A stretch of DNA of 64,000 bases from Clostridiaceae bacterium (GCA_902363735.1 CABJBA010000005.1:223952-287951); one strand, 5' to 3'. Positions 8,187 through 17,089 are shown, counted from the stretch's first letter. Numbers and translations: made by a program. Notes: a model not told the origin generated them from the sequence alone.

Positions 8187-10142
8187 ATGGAGTTAGAGAT
8201 GTTTCATAAGATTCGGCTGTACCGGCTGAATACGGTTATCATAGGAACAGGGGCAGCTGGCTTCAATGCGGCAGACCAGCTGTGGTCCTTAGGTCAAAAG
8301 GATATTGGAATTGTCACAGACCATGTAGGAGCGGGAACCTCCCGCAATACCGGTTCTGACAAACAGACATACTATAAGCTTACACTTTGCGGAGATGAAC
8401 CTGACAGCGTAGGAGAAATGGCACGTACACTGTTCGACGGTGAGTGCATGGATGGTGATATTGCCTTATGCGAAGCGGCCTTGTCGGCCAGATGCTTTCT
8501 AAAACTGGTAAATTTAGGTGTCCCATTTCCCCAGAACAGGTGGGGGGAATTTGTCGGTTACAAGACTGATCACGATCCCAGGTGCCGTGCAACAAGCGTA
8601 GGTCCCTACACTTCAAAGCAGATGACGGAGTGTCTGGAACAGTCTGTCAGAGAAAAAAATATCGAAATTTTTGACAAGATGCAAGTGATCAGGATTCTCT
8701 CTGATGGGGGAAAGGTATATGGTCTGCTCTGCCTGGATCTAAGCTGCCCTGAGGATCAGGAGAAGCGTTTCGCACTTTTTTCCTGTAAAAATGTGGTGCT
8801 GGCCACTGGCGGGCCAGCCGGGATGTATGCGGACAGTGTTTATCCGGCAGGGCATTACGGCTCCAGTGGCCTGGCATTTGAGGCGGGAGCCAAGGGGAAA
8901 AACCTGACAGAGTGGCAGTATGGAATTGCATCCATTCATCCAAGATGGAATGTGTCCGGTACATATATGCAGGCTCTTCCCCGTTTCTTTTCTACGGAAG
9001 AAGACGGCAGTGATGAGCGGGAATTTCTGGAGGACTTTTTTGAAGACCGCAATATGATGCTCAGCAGTATTTTCCTTAAAGGCTATCAGTGGCCTTTTGA
9101 TGTGAGAAAGCTGTTTGGAGGAAGCTCTGTTATTGATATTCTGGTGCACCTTGAACGAAGCCGGGGCAGACGTATTTTCCTTGATTTTCGTAAAAATCCC
9201 GGCGGAGCACCGGTGGAATTTGAGAAGCTGGATCCGGAGGCCTTTGAATACTTAAACAGAGCAGGTGCCTGTCTTGAAACACCCATTGAGAGACTGGGCC
9301 ATATGAATATGCCGGCAGTAGAATTTTATCTTGGCAGAGGAGTGGACTTACGAACACAGCCGCTGGAAATAGCAGTATGCGCCCAGCACAACAATGGAGG
9401 TCTGGCGGCTGATGCCTGGTGGCACACAGATGTAGAAGGACTGTTTGCGGCAGGGGAAGTCTGCGGAAGCCATGGTGTATACCGCCCGGGCGGCAGTGCT
9501 TTGAATTCGGGACAGGTAGGTTCTACGAGAGCTGCTCAGTTCATAGCTGCAAAAAGAAATGGAGAACCTGAAGTGAGTTCAGGTTTTGAAGAAATAGCTT
9601 TAAAAGCCCTTCACGAGGCAGAAAAGACAGCTTTTTTTGCAGCTGAAAATAGAGAAGGAAAGACAGCCGTGCGGGAGTTCTGGAAAAGAGCTGCAGCACG
9701 TATGAGCCGGTACGGAGCTGCAATCCGGAATCCCGAAAGGATTGAGCTGGCAATACAGGAGGTTCGGGAAGAACTTTCCGCTTTTGATGATTTGGTCTGG
9801 ACGAAAGATAAAAAAGAACTTTGGCTTGTCTTCCGGCTGAGAGATATGCTTATCAGCCAGTTTGTCTATCTTTCCGCTATGAAGGATTATATCGGAAATC
9901 AGGGAAAGAGCCGGGGCAGTGCCCTTTATACCGATTCCAGTGGGCAGAAGCCGGACCCAAGGCTGCCCCAGGAATTTGCTTTTTGCCTTGATGACGAAAG
10001 CAGAGCGGACTTAATACAAGAGGTCTCTTATAAAGACGGGAAAGCTGAATTTGAATGGAGAAAGGTAAGGCCCATTCCTGAAGATGATAATTTCTTCGAA
10101 AATGTATGGAGACAATACAGGGAAAATCAAAATGTTTTTTAA
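8187..10142 (+). CDS. FAD-dependent oxidoreductase, fumarate reductase/succinate dehydrogenase flavoprotein-like
   Basis: Flavoprotein of 651 residues from the ATG at 8187 (AAAGGTGG just upstream); a GTG at 8157 would add ten residues without a site. The FAD Rossmann motif GTGAAG is at residues 20-25, and the C-terminal FAD motif ends in GEVCGSHGVYRPGGSALNSG as in SdhA/FrdA/NadB. There is no signal peptide, haem motif or FMN-binding domain, so it is cytoplasmic. Family members reduce or form C=C bonds next to carboxylates or ketones. It closes the operon, just before a terminator at 10190. It could accept electrons from the ene-reductase or act on a second double bond of the same substrate. 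Confidence 0.82.
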   Translation: MELEMFHKIRLYRLNTVIIGTGAAGFNAADQLWSLGQKDIGIVTDHVGAGTSRNTGSDKQTYYKLTLCGDEPDSVGEMARTLFDGECMDGDIALCEAALSARCFLKLVNLGVPFPQNRWGEFVGYKTDHDPRCRATSVGPYTSKQMTECLEQSVREKNIEIFDKMQVIRILSDGGKVYGLLCLDLSCPEDQEKRFALFSCKNVVLATGGPAGMYADSVYPAGHYGSSGLAFEAGAKGKNLTEWQYGIASIHPRWNVSGTYMQALPRFFSTEEDGSDEREFLEDFFEDRNMMLSSIFLKGYQWPFDVRKLFGGSSVIDILVHLERSRGRRIFLDFRKNPGGAPVEFEKLDPEAFEYLNRAGACLETPIERLGHMNMPAVEFYLGRGVDLRTQPLEIAVCAQHNNGGLAADAWWHTDVEGLFAAGEVCGSHGVYRPGGSALNSGQVGSTRAAQFIAAKRNGEPEVSSGFEEIALKALHEAEKTAFFAAENREGKTAVREFWKRAAARMSRYGAAIRNPERIELAIQEVREELSAFDDLVWTKDKKELWLVFRLRDMLISQFVYLSAMKDYIGNQGKSRGSALYTDSSGQKPDPRLPQEFAFCLDDESRADLIQEVSYKDGKAEFEWRKVRPIPEDDNFFENVWRQYRENQNVF

Positions 10143-10189
10143 TAAATCACTTTTTCATTGAAAGAATATGGCGTTTCTTTAACAAAAAC

Positions 10190-10226
10190 AGCACTGGTGG
10201 CTTTTGATATGCTCCAGTGCTATTTT
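10190..10226. terminator. Bidirectional terminator after the catabolic operon
   Basis: Stem AGCACTGG (10190-10197) and CCAGTGCT (10214-10221) is followed by ATTTTT on the + side and preceded by an A-rich run, so it can serve the + operon and the - strand gene that ends at 10252. Confidence 0.75.
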
Positions 10227-10251
10227 TGACTTATTATACCCGGAAAAGGAG

Positions 10252-11013
10252 TTACTTTTTATACTTTTCCACCAGCTCTTTTGCTTCGCCGATACCGAGA
10301 GACGTATGGATTTTTACCAGCTTAATGGCATAAACGGTTTCTCCTCTTTCCATGGCTGAACGAATCTCTTTCTCCACCTCTGGATTTAGTTTCCGGCTGT
10401 CAGAAGCCTGCAGCTTCCGCTTTTCAATTTCCAGGGCTGTTTTTTCCTCATAGCCTTCCCATATTTGTTCTTGTGGTCCGTTTTCTTTCTGGTAGACGGG
10501 TTTCTTACGGATCTTTGACATAAGCGGCATCAAAACGGTCAGCAGTATCGAGTAGATTGCCAGATATTCAAAAAAGCGGAACACAAGGATGGAAGTGTTA
10601 TTTATGATCTTTATCACACTTCCTTCCGGGCTGACAATCTGAAACAGATAGCTTACGTAGTACTCAGAGCCATAGCGGCTGGTAGTGTTGATGACTTCCA
10701 GTTGGCCCATATTCTGGAACAGCCATTGAATCGGTTTGTTGTAAAATAGATTTCCACCCCCATCAAATATACAACCGGCAAATGCAGTGATGCAGATAAT
10801 GAGCATTCCGTGATAACTCCAGCCAGCACGGGAATTATGGAAAAAAAGTACGATCAGAAATACAATAAAAATGATCAGGCTTGCGGTTCCCGGATTGTAA
10901 ATAGCACTGAGAAATAACCTGGAAGCACCAAAAAAGAACAGTATGCCTGCAGCGGCTATTGCGATGACTGCCAGCAGGATTTTTAAATTATCCATTGGAC
11001 TTTTTTTATTCAT
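10252..11013 (-). CDS. Membrane protein with C-terminal ribosomal L7/L12-like segment
   Basis: Unknown protein of 253 residues. The start at 11013 has AAAGGAGG 7 nt upstream. The first two thirds hold about four hydrophobic segments (two close together at the N-terminus, one near GMLIICITAFAG, one near FFEYLAIYSILLTVLM). A charged linker follows, then a last segment of about 28 residues, YAIKLVKIHTSLGIGEAKELVEKYKK, which closely resembles the C-terminal helix-loop of ribosomal protein L7/L12 (..I.VV.....LGL.EAK.LV). Such L7/L12-CTD-like tails occur in some bacterial membrane proteins and may bind protein partners. No function is assigned. Confidence 0.75.
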   Translation of the reverse strand: MNKKSPMDNLKILLAVIAIAAAGILFFFGASRLFLSAIYNPGTASLIIFIVFLIVLFFHNSRAGWSYHGMLIICITAFAGCIFDGGGNLFYNKPIQWLFQNMGQLEVINTTSRYGSEYYVSYLFQIVSPEGSVIKIINNTSILVFRFFEYLAIYSILLTVLMPLMSKIRKKPVYQKENGPQEQIWEGYEEKTALEIEKRKLQASDSRKLNPEVEKEIRSAMERGETVYAIKLVKIHTSLGIGEAKELVEKYKK

Positions 11014-11096
11014 GTTTAAACCTCCTTTCTGTATCTTACCATTACTTTCATATACGAACAATTGCTTTTTTATTTGCAGACATAATTATGTAACTA

Positions 11097-11125
11097 TTTA
11101 CATTTTTGTTTTTTTGTGGTATAAA
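11097..11125 (+). promoter_or_regulatory. Promoter of the 103-residue membrane-protein gene
   Basis: TTTACA (11097-11102) and TATAAA (11120-11125) are separated by 17 bp. An AAAGGAGG site (11143-11150) follows, 10 nt before the ATG at 11161. Confidence 0.6.
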
Positions 11126-11160
11126 ATGTAATCAAATAACTTAAAGGAGGACTCACAATT

Positions 11161-11472
11161 ATGGAAACATTATTACAAATAGTTTTGCTCATTATAATTA
11201 TTGCTGCTATTATGTTTGCGTTTAGTCTATATTGTCGAATGTTGGGTAAAATTTCTCAAAACAGCGTAAAAAAAAGAATTGAAAAAGGGAAAATCAGTGA
11301 CAAGCATTTGATTAAACTATACAGAACGGCGGACAGAGGCCATAGAAACAAGTGGCTTGCGTTTTTTTTATACGGAATCTTCTATAAGTCTTTTATAAAG
11401 ATGCAGGAAGGTACATACCTTTTGTATAAAAGTGAAATGGAACGCAGAGGGCTGCTTGATGAAGCCAGCTAG
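11161..11472 (+). CDS. Small membrane protein of unknown function
   Basis: 103 residues: one strong N-terminal transmembrane helix (LLQIVLLIIIIAAIMFAFSLY) followed by a basic region and a second, weaker hydrophobic stretch (WLAFFLYGIFYKSF). It is a single-gene unit, with its own promoter at 11097 and terminator at 11488. I do not recognise the family. Confidence 0.7.
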   Translation: METLLQIVLLIIIIAAIMFAFSLYCRMLGKISQNSVKKRIEKGKISDKHLIKLYRTADRGHRNKWLAFFLYGIFYKSFIKMQEGTYLLYKSEMERRGLLDEAS

Positions 11473-11487
11473 AAGATAATATGAAAG

Positions 11488-11523
11488 AACACGGCAGGGC
11501 ATTTTGTTCTGCCGTGTTTTTTC
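11488..11523 (+). terminator. Rho-independent terminator
   Basis: A 10-bp stem, AACACGGCAG (11488-11497) with CTGCCGTGTT (11509-11518), is followed by a T-run. It ends the 103-residue gene. Confidence 0.85.
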
Positions 11524-11612
11524 ATATATTATGAAAATCTATTGGCTATTGAAAAATTTGTCTGATTTTGTAGAAAAAGAATGAAATATGTAAAAAAAGA
11601 AGAACATTCGAA

Positions 11613-11641
11613 TTGACTTGATATAAGTTTAAGTATATCAT
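11613..11641 (+). promoter_or_regulatory. Promoter of the first chemoreceptor gene
   Basis: TTGACT (11613-11618) and TATCAT (11636-11641) are 17 bp apart, about 50 nt before the coding start. This is a sigma-A-like arrangement; no sigma-28 (TAAA/GCCGATAA) motif was seen here. Confidence 0.45.
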
Positions 11642-11691
11642 ATACTATGTGCTGGGAAAAATAAATAATATAATATTTGAGGTGGATGTGT

Positions 11692-13467
11692 ATGAAAAAT
11701 TTATCTGTATCTAAAAAACTTGCTATTTCTTTTTCGACTATTTTGATTCTTTTCGTTATTACAATAGTATTTTCTGTTTTCGTAGGGTTGCGAACCACAA
11801 CATTATCCTTTGAAAAGTTCTTCAGAAGTCCATATACGGTCACCAATACTATTAATAATATGAGAAGACAAGTTCAGGGTATACAAAAGGACATGTCATA
11901 CATTATAATTGATGATGTTTCCGATCGGCAGACATGGATCGATGATTTGAATAACAGAGTAGCGGATATTGAAAATTCAGTTGCCAAAATTGAGCCGCTC
12001 TTAATGACTGGCGATGGTGCAGAAAAGGTTCAGCAAATAAAGGATGAATGGAAAAAAACAGAACTGATAAGAGCTAAGTTTATGGACTCTTTAAATGGCA
12101 ATGACATTAATATTGCAGAAACAATACTTTTAAATGAGTATTATCCTGCATCTTTGACGTTAGTAGACTATACCAAAGAACTTATAGATATGGCTGATGC
12201 AGTGGCCACAGATTATTATAATGGCTCCCAGGAGATGTCTCAGACGGTAATAATCATTTCTATTGTTCTCTTTGCAGTTTCTTTAATATTAGGTGTTACT
12301 TTATGTATTTATATCATACGAACTATCACAGAACCGTTAAAGGAAATTGAAGTTGCTTCCAGTATGCTGGCAGATGGTAATCTTAGCGCAGCCATTACAT
12401 ATGAATCAAAGGACGAATTTGGATCTGTAGCCAATAGTGTTCGAACTGTAATTGATACTTTAAGAACTTATATTTTTGATATTTCCGAGAAATTAGGTGA
12501 AATTTCAAATGGAAATTTGGATTTAACTATTGATACAAATTATAAAAATGACTTTTTGCCTATAAAAGAATCACTTGAAAATATTATTACATCACAGAGT
12601 AATACATTTTCACAAATTGCTATATCAGCAGATCAGGTGAATTCAGGAGCAGAACAGATGGCATCTTCAGCTCAGATTCTTGCTTCAGGAGCAACAGAAC
12701 AAGCCGCTACTGTGGAAGAATTAAATGCATCTATCGCAAGTGTGACGGAACAGGCTGAACAGAATGTGAAATTTGTTGAAGTTGCAAGTAATTATGTCCT
12801 TGATGCAGAAAGCGGTATAAAAAACAGCAATGAATACATGCAAAAACTTAATTCAGCTATGAAGGAGATCGGAGACTCATCTGCTAAAATATCAAGTATT
12901 ACAAAAGTCATAGAGGATATTGCATTTCAAACAAATATTCTTGCTCTGAATGCTGCGGTAGAATCTGCAAGAGCCGGAGAAGCAGGCAAGGGATTTGCCG
13001 TAGTTGCTGATGAAGTTCGTAATCTGGCTGCAAAGTCGGCTGAAGCGGCAAAACAAACTTCTGATTTAATACATAATTCTGTGTCGACTGTTTCAGAAGG
13101 TGAGAAGCTTGCCAATGATACAAGCAGAGTATTACAGGAGGTTGCAGACAGGGCGCTGCGTGCTGTAGATGCAATTAAAAAGATCGAAGAATCTTCTGTT
13201 GCTCAGACTTTATCAATTGAAGAAATCAATCAGGGATTGTCCCAGGTTTCTGCAGTGGTTCAGTCAAATGCTGCAACAGCAGAAGAAAGTTCTGCTTCCA
13301 GCGAGGAGCTTTCTGCTCAGGCCAATACACTTAAACAAGAAGTTAATAAATTTAAAGTAAAAGGGATAAGTACCATTGAAAATGCGTATTTTAAACTTGA
13401 AGAAAGAAAAATCCAAAATAGCAATGTATTTAGTTCGGATTTTATAAACCAATCTGGCAAGTATTAA
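11692..13467 (+). CDS. Methyl-accepting chemotaxis protein
   Basis: Chemoreceptor of 591 residues. The start at 11692 has a GAGGTGG site; a TTG at 11677 is less likely. The order is: cytoplasmic basic tip, transmembrane helix about residues 10-33, extracellular four-helix-type sensor, second transmembrane helix near 184-208, HAMP, then the coiled-coil signalling domain. The highly conserved hairpin tip [37 protein letters not shown], which contacts CheA/CheW, is intact. It has its own promoter and terminator. The ligand is unknown. A second receptor of similar build lies at 21966. Confidence 0.94.
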   Translation: MKNLSVSKKLAISFSTILILFVITIVFSVFVGLRTTTLSFEKFFRSPYTVTNTINNMRRQVQGIQKDMSYIIIDDVSDRQTWIDDLNNRVADIENSVAKIEPLLMTGDGAEKVQQIKDEWKKTELIRAKFMDSLNGNDINIAETILLNEYYPASLTLVDYTKELIDMADAVATDYYNGSQEMSQTVIIISIVLFAVSLILGVTLCIYIIRTITEPLKEIEVASSMLADGNLSAAITYESKDEFGSVANSVRTVIDTLRTYIFDISEKLGEISNGNLDLTIDTNYKNDFLPIKESLENIITSQSNTFSQIAISADQVNSGAEQMASSAQILASGATEQAATVEELNASIASVTEQAEQNVKFVEVASNYVLDAESGIKNSNEYMQKLNSAMKEIGDSSAKISSITKVIEDIAFQTNILALNAAVESARAGEAGKGFAVVADEVRNLAAKSAEAAKQTSDLIHNSVSTVSEGEKLANDTSRVLQEVADRALRAVDAIKKIEESSVAQTLSIEEINQGLSQVSAVVQSNAATAEESSASSEELSAQANTLKQEVNKFKVKGISTIENAYFKLEERKIQNSNVFSSDFINQSGKY

Positions 13468-13477
13468 TGTGACTATT

Positions 13478-13518
13478 ACAGGCATATCGGATAGAAATAT
13501 CTGATGTGCCTGTTTTTA
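13478..13518 (+). terminator. Terminator after the first chemoreceptor
   Basis: Long imperfect hairpin with arms ACAGGCATATC... and ...GATGTGCCTGT, followed by TTTTTATC. Confidence 0.8.
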
Positions 13519-13667
13519 TCTAATAGGTGTACACAAGAGCAAATTGTACAAATGGCCATTTAGTCAAATTATCGTTCATTAATTTTTATAGCTGTAGATA
13601 AGAAATATTTTGCATGATATACTAATAGTATGAGGAATAAAATTTATATTATGGAGTGTGTATCAGA

Positions 13668-14621
13668 ATGGGAAAAAAGTTGTTGTTTTTTATTACGTTT
13701 TCTGTTTTACTTTTAAGCGTCAGTGGTTGTTCTTTCAAGGAAAAGCCTTCCAACAACTCCAATATAGAAGCAAATTCGGTTCAAACTAATGTGCCGGTTT
13801 TATCTGAAGATCAGTCACAATCAGTTGGTTTTAATTCAGACGATTATAATCTTCTTGATAGTGATGGAGATACACAGTATGCTTGGAAATTTGTGGGAGA
13901 TGACTGTGTTCTTTATTCTTTGGAAAGAGTAGGTTCAAATATAAAACAGATTGCCACATTCTTACCTTTGAGTGGAGAAAACGGCAACCCTGCAACACAG
14001 AATCATATAGTCGATTTCGGAATATGCGGTGACTGGATAATTGCAAGTGTGGGGCGTTATGAGGGGAGCGGACACTATTTTTATGGCGATTTTGTTCGGC
14101 TAAAAAAAGACGGTGGAGAGCTTACACATTTTTGGTTGACAGATGATGATACGTTTATCATTGTTGAGGACTGGATTTATTATAATTTTTGGACTATTAA
14201 AGATGAAGCTGAGAACGTAAATGGCTGTTATCGTATACACCCTGATGGAACAGATAAGCAATATTTAGGAAATACAATCCACAATATTTATCTTTATGCA
14301 GAAGATGGATATGTGTATGGTACTCATGCGACGGATAAAACGGTGAACAATTGGAATCCCGTCATTGATCTAATTCGTTGCAAGCCCGATACAAGTTCCG
14401 TCATAACGCTGTTTAGAGGGGATAATCTACCTAAATTTGACAATTCTGATTTTATAAAATACTATGATATAAGAATAGATGATAGTTATATTTTTTTCAC
14501 AGTAGCTATTCATGGATACACGGATGGAGACCGTTGGCGTGGTCATAATGTTTATACAGCAAGTTATCGCGTTGACACTAATGGAAACGATCTGGAGTTG
14601 TTGAAAGAGGAACGTTCTTAA
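13668..14621 (+). CDS. Secreted lipoprotein with DUF5050-like repeats
   Basis: 317 residues from the ATG at 13668. The N-terminus is a lipoprotein signal (basic start, hydrophobic core, lipobox LSVSGC), so it should be anchored outside the membrane. The mature part has the repeated Trp/Tyr-rich segments of DUF5050-like beta-propeller proteins, for example YRIHPDGTDKQYL and VDTNGNDLELL, each of the type 'tyrosine, aspartate, DGT, leucine'. The role is unknown; propeller lipoproteins of this kind are common and diverse in Lachnospiraceae. AT-rich compared with the metabolic genes nearby. Confidence 0.75.
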   Translation: MGKKLLFFITFSVLLLSVSGCSFKEKPSNNSNIEANSVQTNVPVLSEDQSQSVGFNSDDYNLLDSDGDTQYAWKFVGDDCVLYSLERVGSNIKQIATFLPLSGENGNPATQNHIVDFGICGDWIIASVGRYEGSGHYFYGDFVRLKKDGGELTHFWLTDDDTFIIVEDWIYYNFWTIKDEAENVNGCYRIHPDGTDKQYLGNTIHNIYLYAEDGYVYGTHATDKTVNNWNPVIDLIRCKPDTSSVITLFRGDNLPKFDNSDFIKYYDIRIDDSYIFFTVAIHGYTDGDRWRGHNVYTASYRVDTNGNDLELLKEERS

Positions 14622-14986
14622 TGTTAAAAACGAAAAATCATTTGCGTACCAAACAATAATTGAGATTCGTTGTATGTAGTTAGTCATAAGAAGAATATAT
14701 AAAATTAATGACTCATTGAAAAATTAAGAGTTTTCGGGCAGACGGAATATATTTGAATGGAAGGAAAAGTACAAATTAGTGAGTGATTAAGGGCGAGGTC
14801 TAGGCTTCGCTCTTTTCGCATGTGAAAATATAGGTTCTATACTAAATATTGATGAATTTTGTAAGTATTTAGGTGGATTGTCAACACTTTTTTTCGATAA
14901 TTTCATTCATGAGTGTTGTACCCACTCTTGCATCTAATACGAAGCCAGGACTAGTGTAAGGCTAGTTCTATTTTGTAGAGATTATC
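14622..14986. other. Intergenic stretch with element debris
   Basis: About 420 nt before the next gene without an intact gene. It holds a weak terminator-like hairpin (AGGGCGA with TCGCTCT, then TTTT, around 14789-14816), a fragment that matches the start of the xis remnant at 17176 (encoding LNIDEFCKYLG, about 14842-14875), and a small hairpin with ACTAG and CTAGT arms near 14950-14970. Confidence 0.55.
14841..14875 (+). pseudogene. Fragment of an excisionase-like (xis) gene start
   Basis: The 20 bases at 14841-14860 are identical to 17190-17209, and the following 13 bases differ at only three positions. The encoded piece (LNIDEFCKYLGG) matches the N-terminal part of the excisionase remnant at 17167. 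The sequence just upstream (GCTCTTTT, then GCATGT) also matches in the two places. It is a truncated second copy of the same module. Confidence 0.55.
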
Positions 14987-15015
14987 TGGAAACTTATTCC
15001 TCCTTATGTTATACT
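14987..15015 (+). promoter_or_regulatory. Promoter of the first wall-repeat protein gene
   Basis: TGGAAA (14987-14992), 17 bp, then TATACT (15010-15015) with an extended -10 TG at 15007-15008. The layout and much of the spacer are shared with the promoter at 15896. Confidence 0.5.
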
Positions 15016-15045
15016 GTTAATAATATAAAATAGGAGGGAAATTGT

Positions 15046-15870
15046 ATGAAAAGGTTATTTTCAATTATTTTGGTTATTATTTTATCTATTAACTCATTAA
15101 TGATATCTTTTGCCAATGAATATATGGGAGCATGGGCAACCGACAATACCGGGACATGGTACAGGTATAATGATGGAACATACCCTACCTGTAATTTTTT
15201 TACTAAAGACGGAAAGTTATATTATGTTAATCAAGATGGATATTTGTTACCAAATACACAATTGTATAACGGATATCAAACCGATTCAGAGGGAGCAATT
15301 ATAGAATATAATACCAATAAAAATGTATACCAATCTATTTATGATTCTAATGGTTGGAAACAAGATGAAAAAGGTTGGTGGTACCAGAATACAGATGGCT
15401 CATATCCAAAGAATACAGATTTAAAAGTTGATGGAAAATTGTATTGGGTGGGCACCGATGGTTATATGTTATACAACTGTTATGCTAGGGATCACAGATA
15501 TTATGGCAGTGATGGGGCTTTTACTGGTGAAATAGATAGAGATGCAGCAATAACAATAACACAACCAGCCCCAGATACTAGGAGTATAGAAGAACAACTG
15601 GCAGATTACCGAGTTGACGATTCATTAAAGCCGGCTATCTGGAAAAAGGTATGTGAATCGGCAAAAGGTCTATTAAAATACAAAAATACAGCCATCTTTC
15701 CAGAATGGAATCATGAGGGAATATCATATAGAAAAAATCCCAAAGATGGAACGATACTTGTATACGGATGGTGTCAAGCAAAAAATGGTATTGGAAACTA
15801 TTTAGAATTGTCTATAAGTGCAATGATATCCTCTGATGGTACAGTTACTTACTGTAGCGTGGATAACTAA
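15046..15870 (+). CDS. Secreted protein with choline/cell-wall-binding repeats
   Basis: 274 residues with a signal peptide (MKRLFSIILVIILSINSLMISFA). It is followed by at least four aromatic-Gly repeats of the choline/glucan-binding type (TWYRYNDGTYP, KLYYVNQDGYLL, GWWYQNTDGSYP, KLYWVGTDGYML). The last about 90 residues (from around DDSLKPAIW) form a separate domain I do not recognise. The protein should be secreted and held on wall or teichoic polymers. AGGAGGG site. It is paired with a related protein at 15959, and the pair is flanked by mobile-element debris. Confidence 0.82.
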   Translation: MKRLFSIILVIILSINSLMISFANEYMGAWATDNTGTWYRYNDGTYPTCNFFTKDGKLYYVNQDGYLLPNTQLYNGYQTDSEGAIIEYNTNKNVYQSIYDSNGWKQDEKGWWYQNTDGSYPKNTDLKVDGKLYWVGTDGYMLYNCYARDHRYYGSDGAFTGEIDRDAAITITQPAPDTRSIEEQLADYRVDDSLKPAIWKKVCESAKGLLKYKNTAIFPEWNHEGISYRKNPKDGTILVYGWCQAKNGIGNYLELSISAMISSDGTVTYCSVDN

Positions 15871-15895
15871 TAATAGCTAAATCACCAATACATTA

Positions 15896-15924
15896 TGGAA
15901 TTTCCTACCTCTCTATGATATAAT
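15896..15924 (+). promoter_or_regulatory. Promoter of the second wall-repeat protein gene
   Basis: TGGAAT (15896-15901), 17 bp, then TATAAT (15919-15924) with extended -10 TG at 15916-15917. About 21 of 30 positions match the promoter of the first wall-repeat gene, including much of the spacer. Confidence 0.55.
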
Positions 15925-15958
15925 GATTTAAACAAAAAAGCATAGGGGATTGAATTGT

Positions 15959-16648
15959 ATGAAAAAGTTATTAGTATTATTAATGTCAACTATCATTACT
16001 TTATCTAGTGCATTTATTTCATTTGCGGGAGAATGGAAACAGGATAATGTCGGCTGGTGGTATCAAAAAGATGATGGAAGTTATGTAAAAGATGATTGGT
16101 TGACTCTTAATGATACAGCAAAATATCATTTTGATTCAAATGGTTATATGCAAACTGGATTAGCAGAGATTAACGGGGTAAGGCATTATTTCTACGAAGA
16201 CGGGCGATTAACACATAATTGGGATACTCCAGAGGGATATAAGGTTGATAGTGATGGCAAGATAGTCGATGAAAATACTCCAGGAATAATTTTTAAAGTC
16301 ATATGGGGGACTCTTGAAGACGAAGGACCTAATGATGTAGTGTTTTGCAGATTTATAAACGAAGGAAAGGTAGCGTTCACAGTAGATCCCATTATTGAAA
16401 TTAATACTGATGGAAAGGTAAATAATTACAAAATGGTTGACAAAAACACTTATACTTATTGTAAATATGGGATAGTTCCACCAAACAATCAAGATGTCGA
16501 TTTTGTATATGTTTTTGATAGACTTCAGCAGTTTACCTTTAATAAAAATTCAACTTTAAATTTTACTGTCACTTGTGACTCTTTCTCAAAAGAATATTAC
16601 AGAATTATTCCTTCATTTAAAATATATCGATTTAATATAGTGGAATAA
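15959..16648 (+). CDS. Secreted protein with cell-wall-binding repeats and unknown C-terminal domain
   Basis: 229 residues from the ATG at 15959. A signal peptide (ending near FISFAGEW) is followed by repeats GWWYQKDDGSYVKDDW, YHFDSNGYMQTG, RHYFYEDGRLTHNW and GYKVDSDGKIV. These are choline-binding-like. The C-terminal about 120 residues (VIWGTLEDEGPNDVVFCRFINEGKVAF...) look like a beta-sandwich, with no family recognised. It shares its N-terminal design and promoter type with the gene at 15046, but the C-terminal domain is different, so the two probably present different modules at the surface. Confidence 0.8.
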   Translation: MKKLLVLLMSTIITLSSAFISFAGEWKQDNVGWWYQKDDGSYVKDDWLTLNDTAKYHFDSNGYMQTGLAEINGVRHYFYEDGRLTHNWDTPEGYKVDSDGKIVDENTPGIIFKVIWGTLEDEGPNDVVFCRFINEGKVAFTVDPIIEINTDGKVNNYKMVDKNTYTYCKYGIVPPNNQDVDFVYVFDRLQQFTFNKNSTLNFTVTCDSFSKEYYRIIPSFKIYRFNIVE

Positions 16649-16658
16649 GGAAAAAATA

Positions 16659-16687
16659 GAGGAGCCTAAATTGACTCCTCTTTTAAT
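16659..16687 (+). terminator. Terminator after the wall-repeat genes
   Basis: GAGGAG (16659-16664) and CTCCTC (16675-16680) form a 6-bp stem followed by TTTT. Confidence 0.7.
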
Positions 16688-17089
16688 TTGCGATTTTATT
16701 TTCGTTTTCCTACAATAACTTTTTCTATGATAACACTTGGCATATCACCTAACACGGCCATAATAAATTCTGCCGTTTCTTTAATCATCGGAATATTTTT
16801 AGTAATAGTGATTTCAATTGTTCTTCAAGGAAAAAGATCTAAAAAAATCATGATTAAATTATTTCACAAAACTCCATATAGTGACATATGGAGAGACGTA
16901 ATTGATTTAGACAATGGATCTAATTTAAAAGTATACCCAAAAGACAAGAATTATTATATAATCGGAAAACATAAGAACCATGAGGAAAATGGAAATGATT
17001 CTTGGTTGGCAATGAAGGGATTCGTCAAACATGATACGGTAATAATTACTATAAGATTTTCGGATATTGATTATTTAGAGGTTTACTAA
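16688..17089 (+). pseudogene. Probable 5'-damaged gene for a DUF6338-like membrane protein
   Basis: Open frame of 133 codons that begins with a TTG directly inside a terminator and without a ribosome binding site. It contains one transmembrane helix (AVSLIIGIFLVIVISIVL) and a soluble part with the pattern DIWRDVIDLDNGSNLKVYPKDKNYYIIG...HEENGNDSWLA, which resembles DUF6338 proteins. Those normally have a longer N-terminal membrane part, so this looks like the remaining 3' part of a gene. It lies within the mobile-element debris. Confidence 0.45.
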
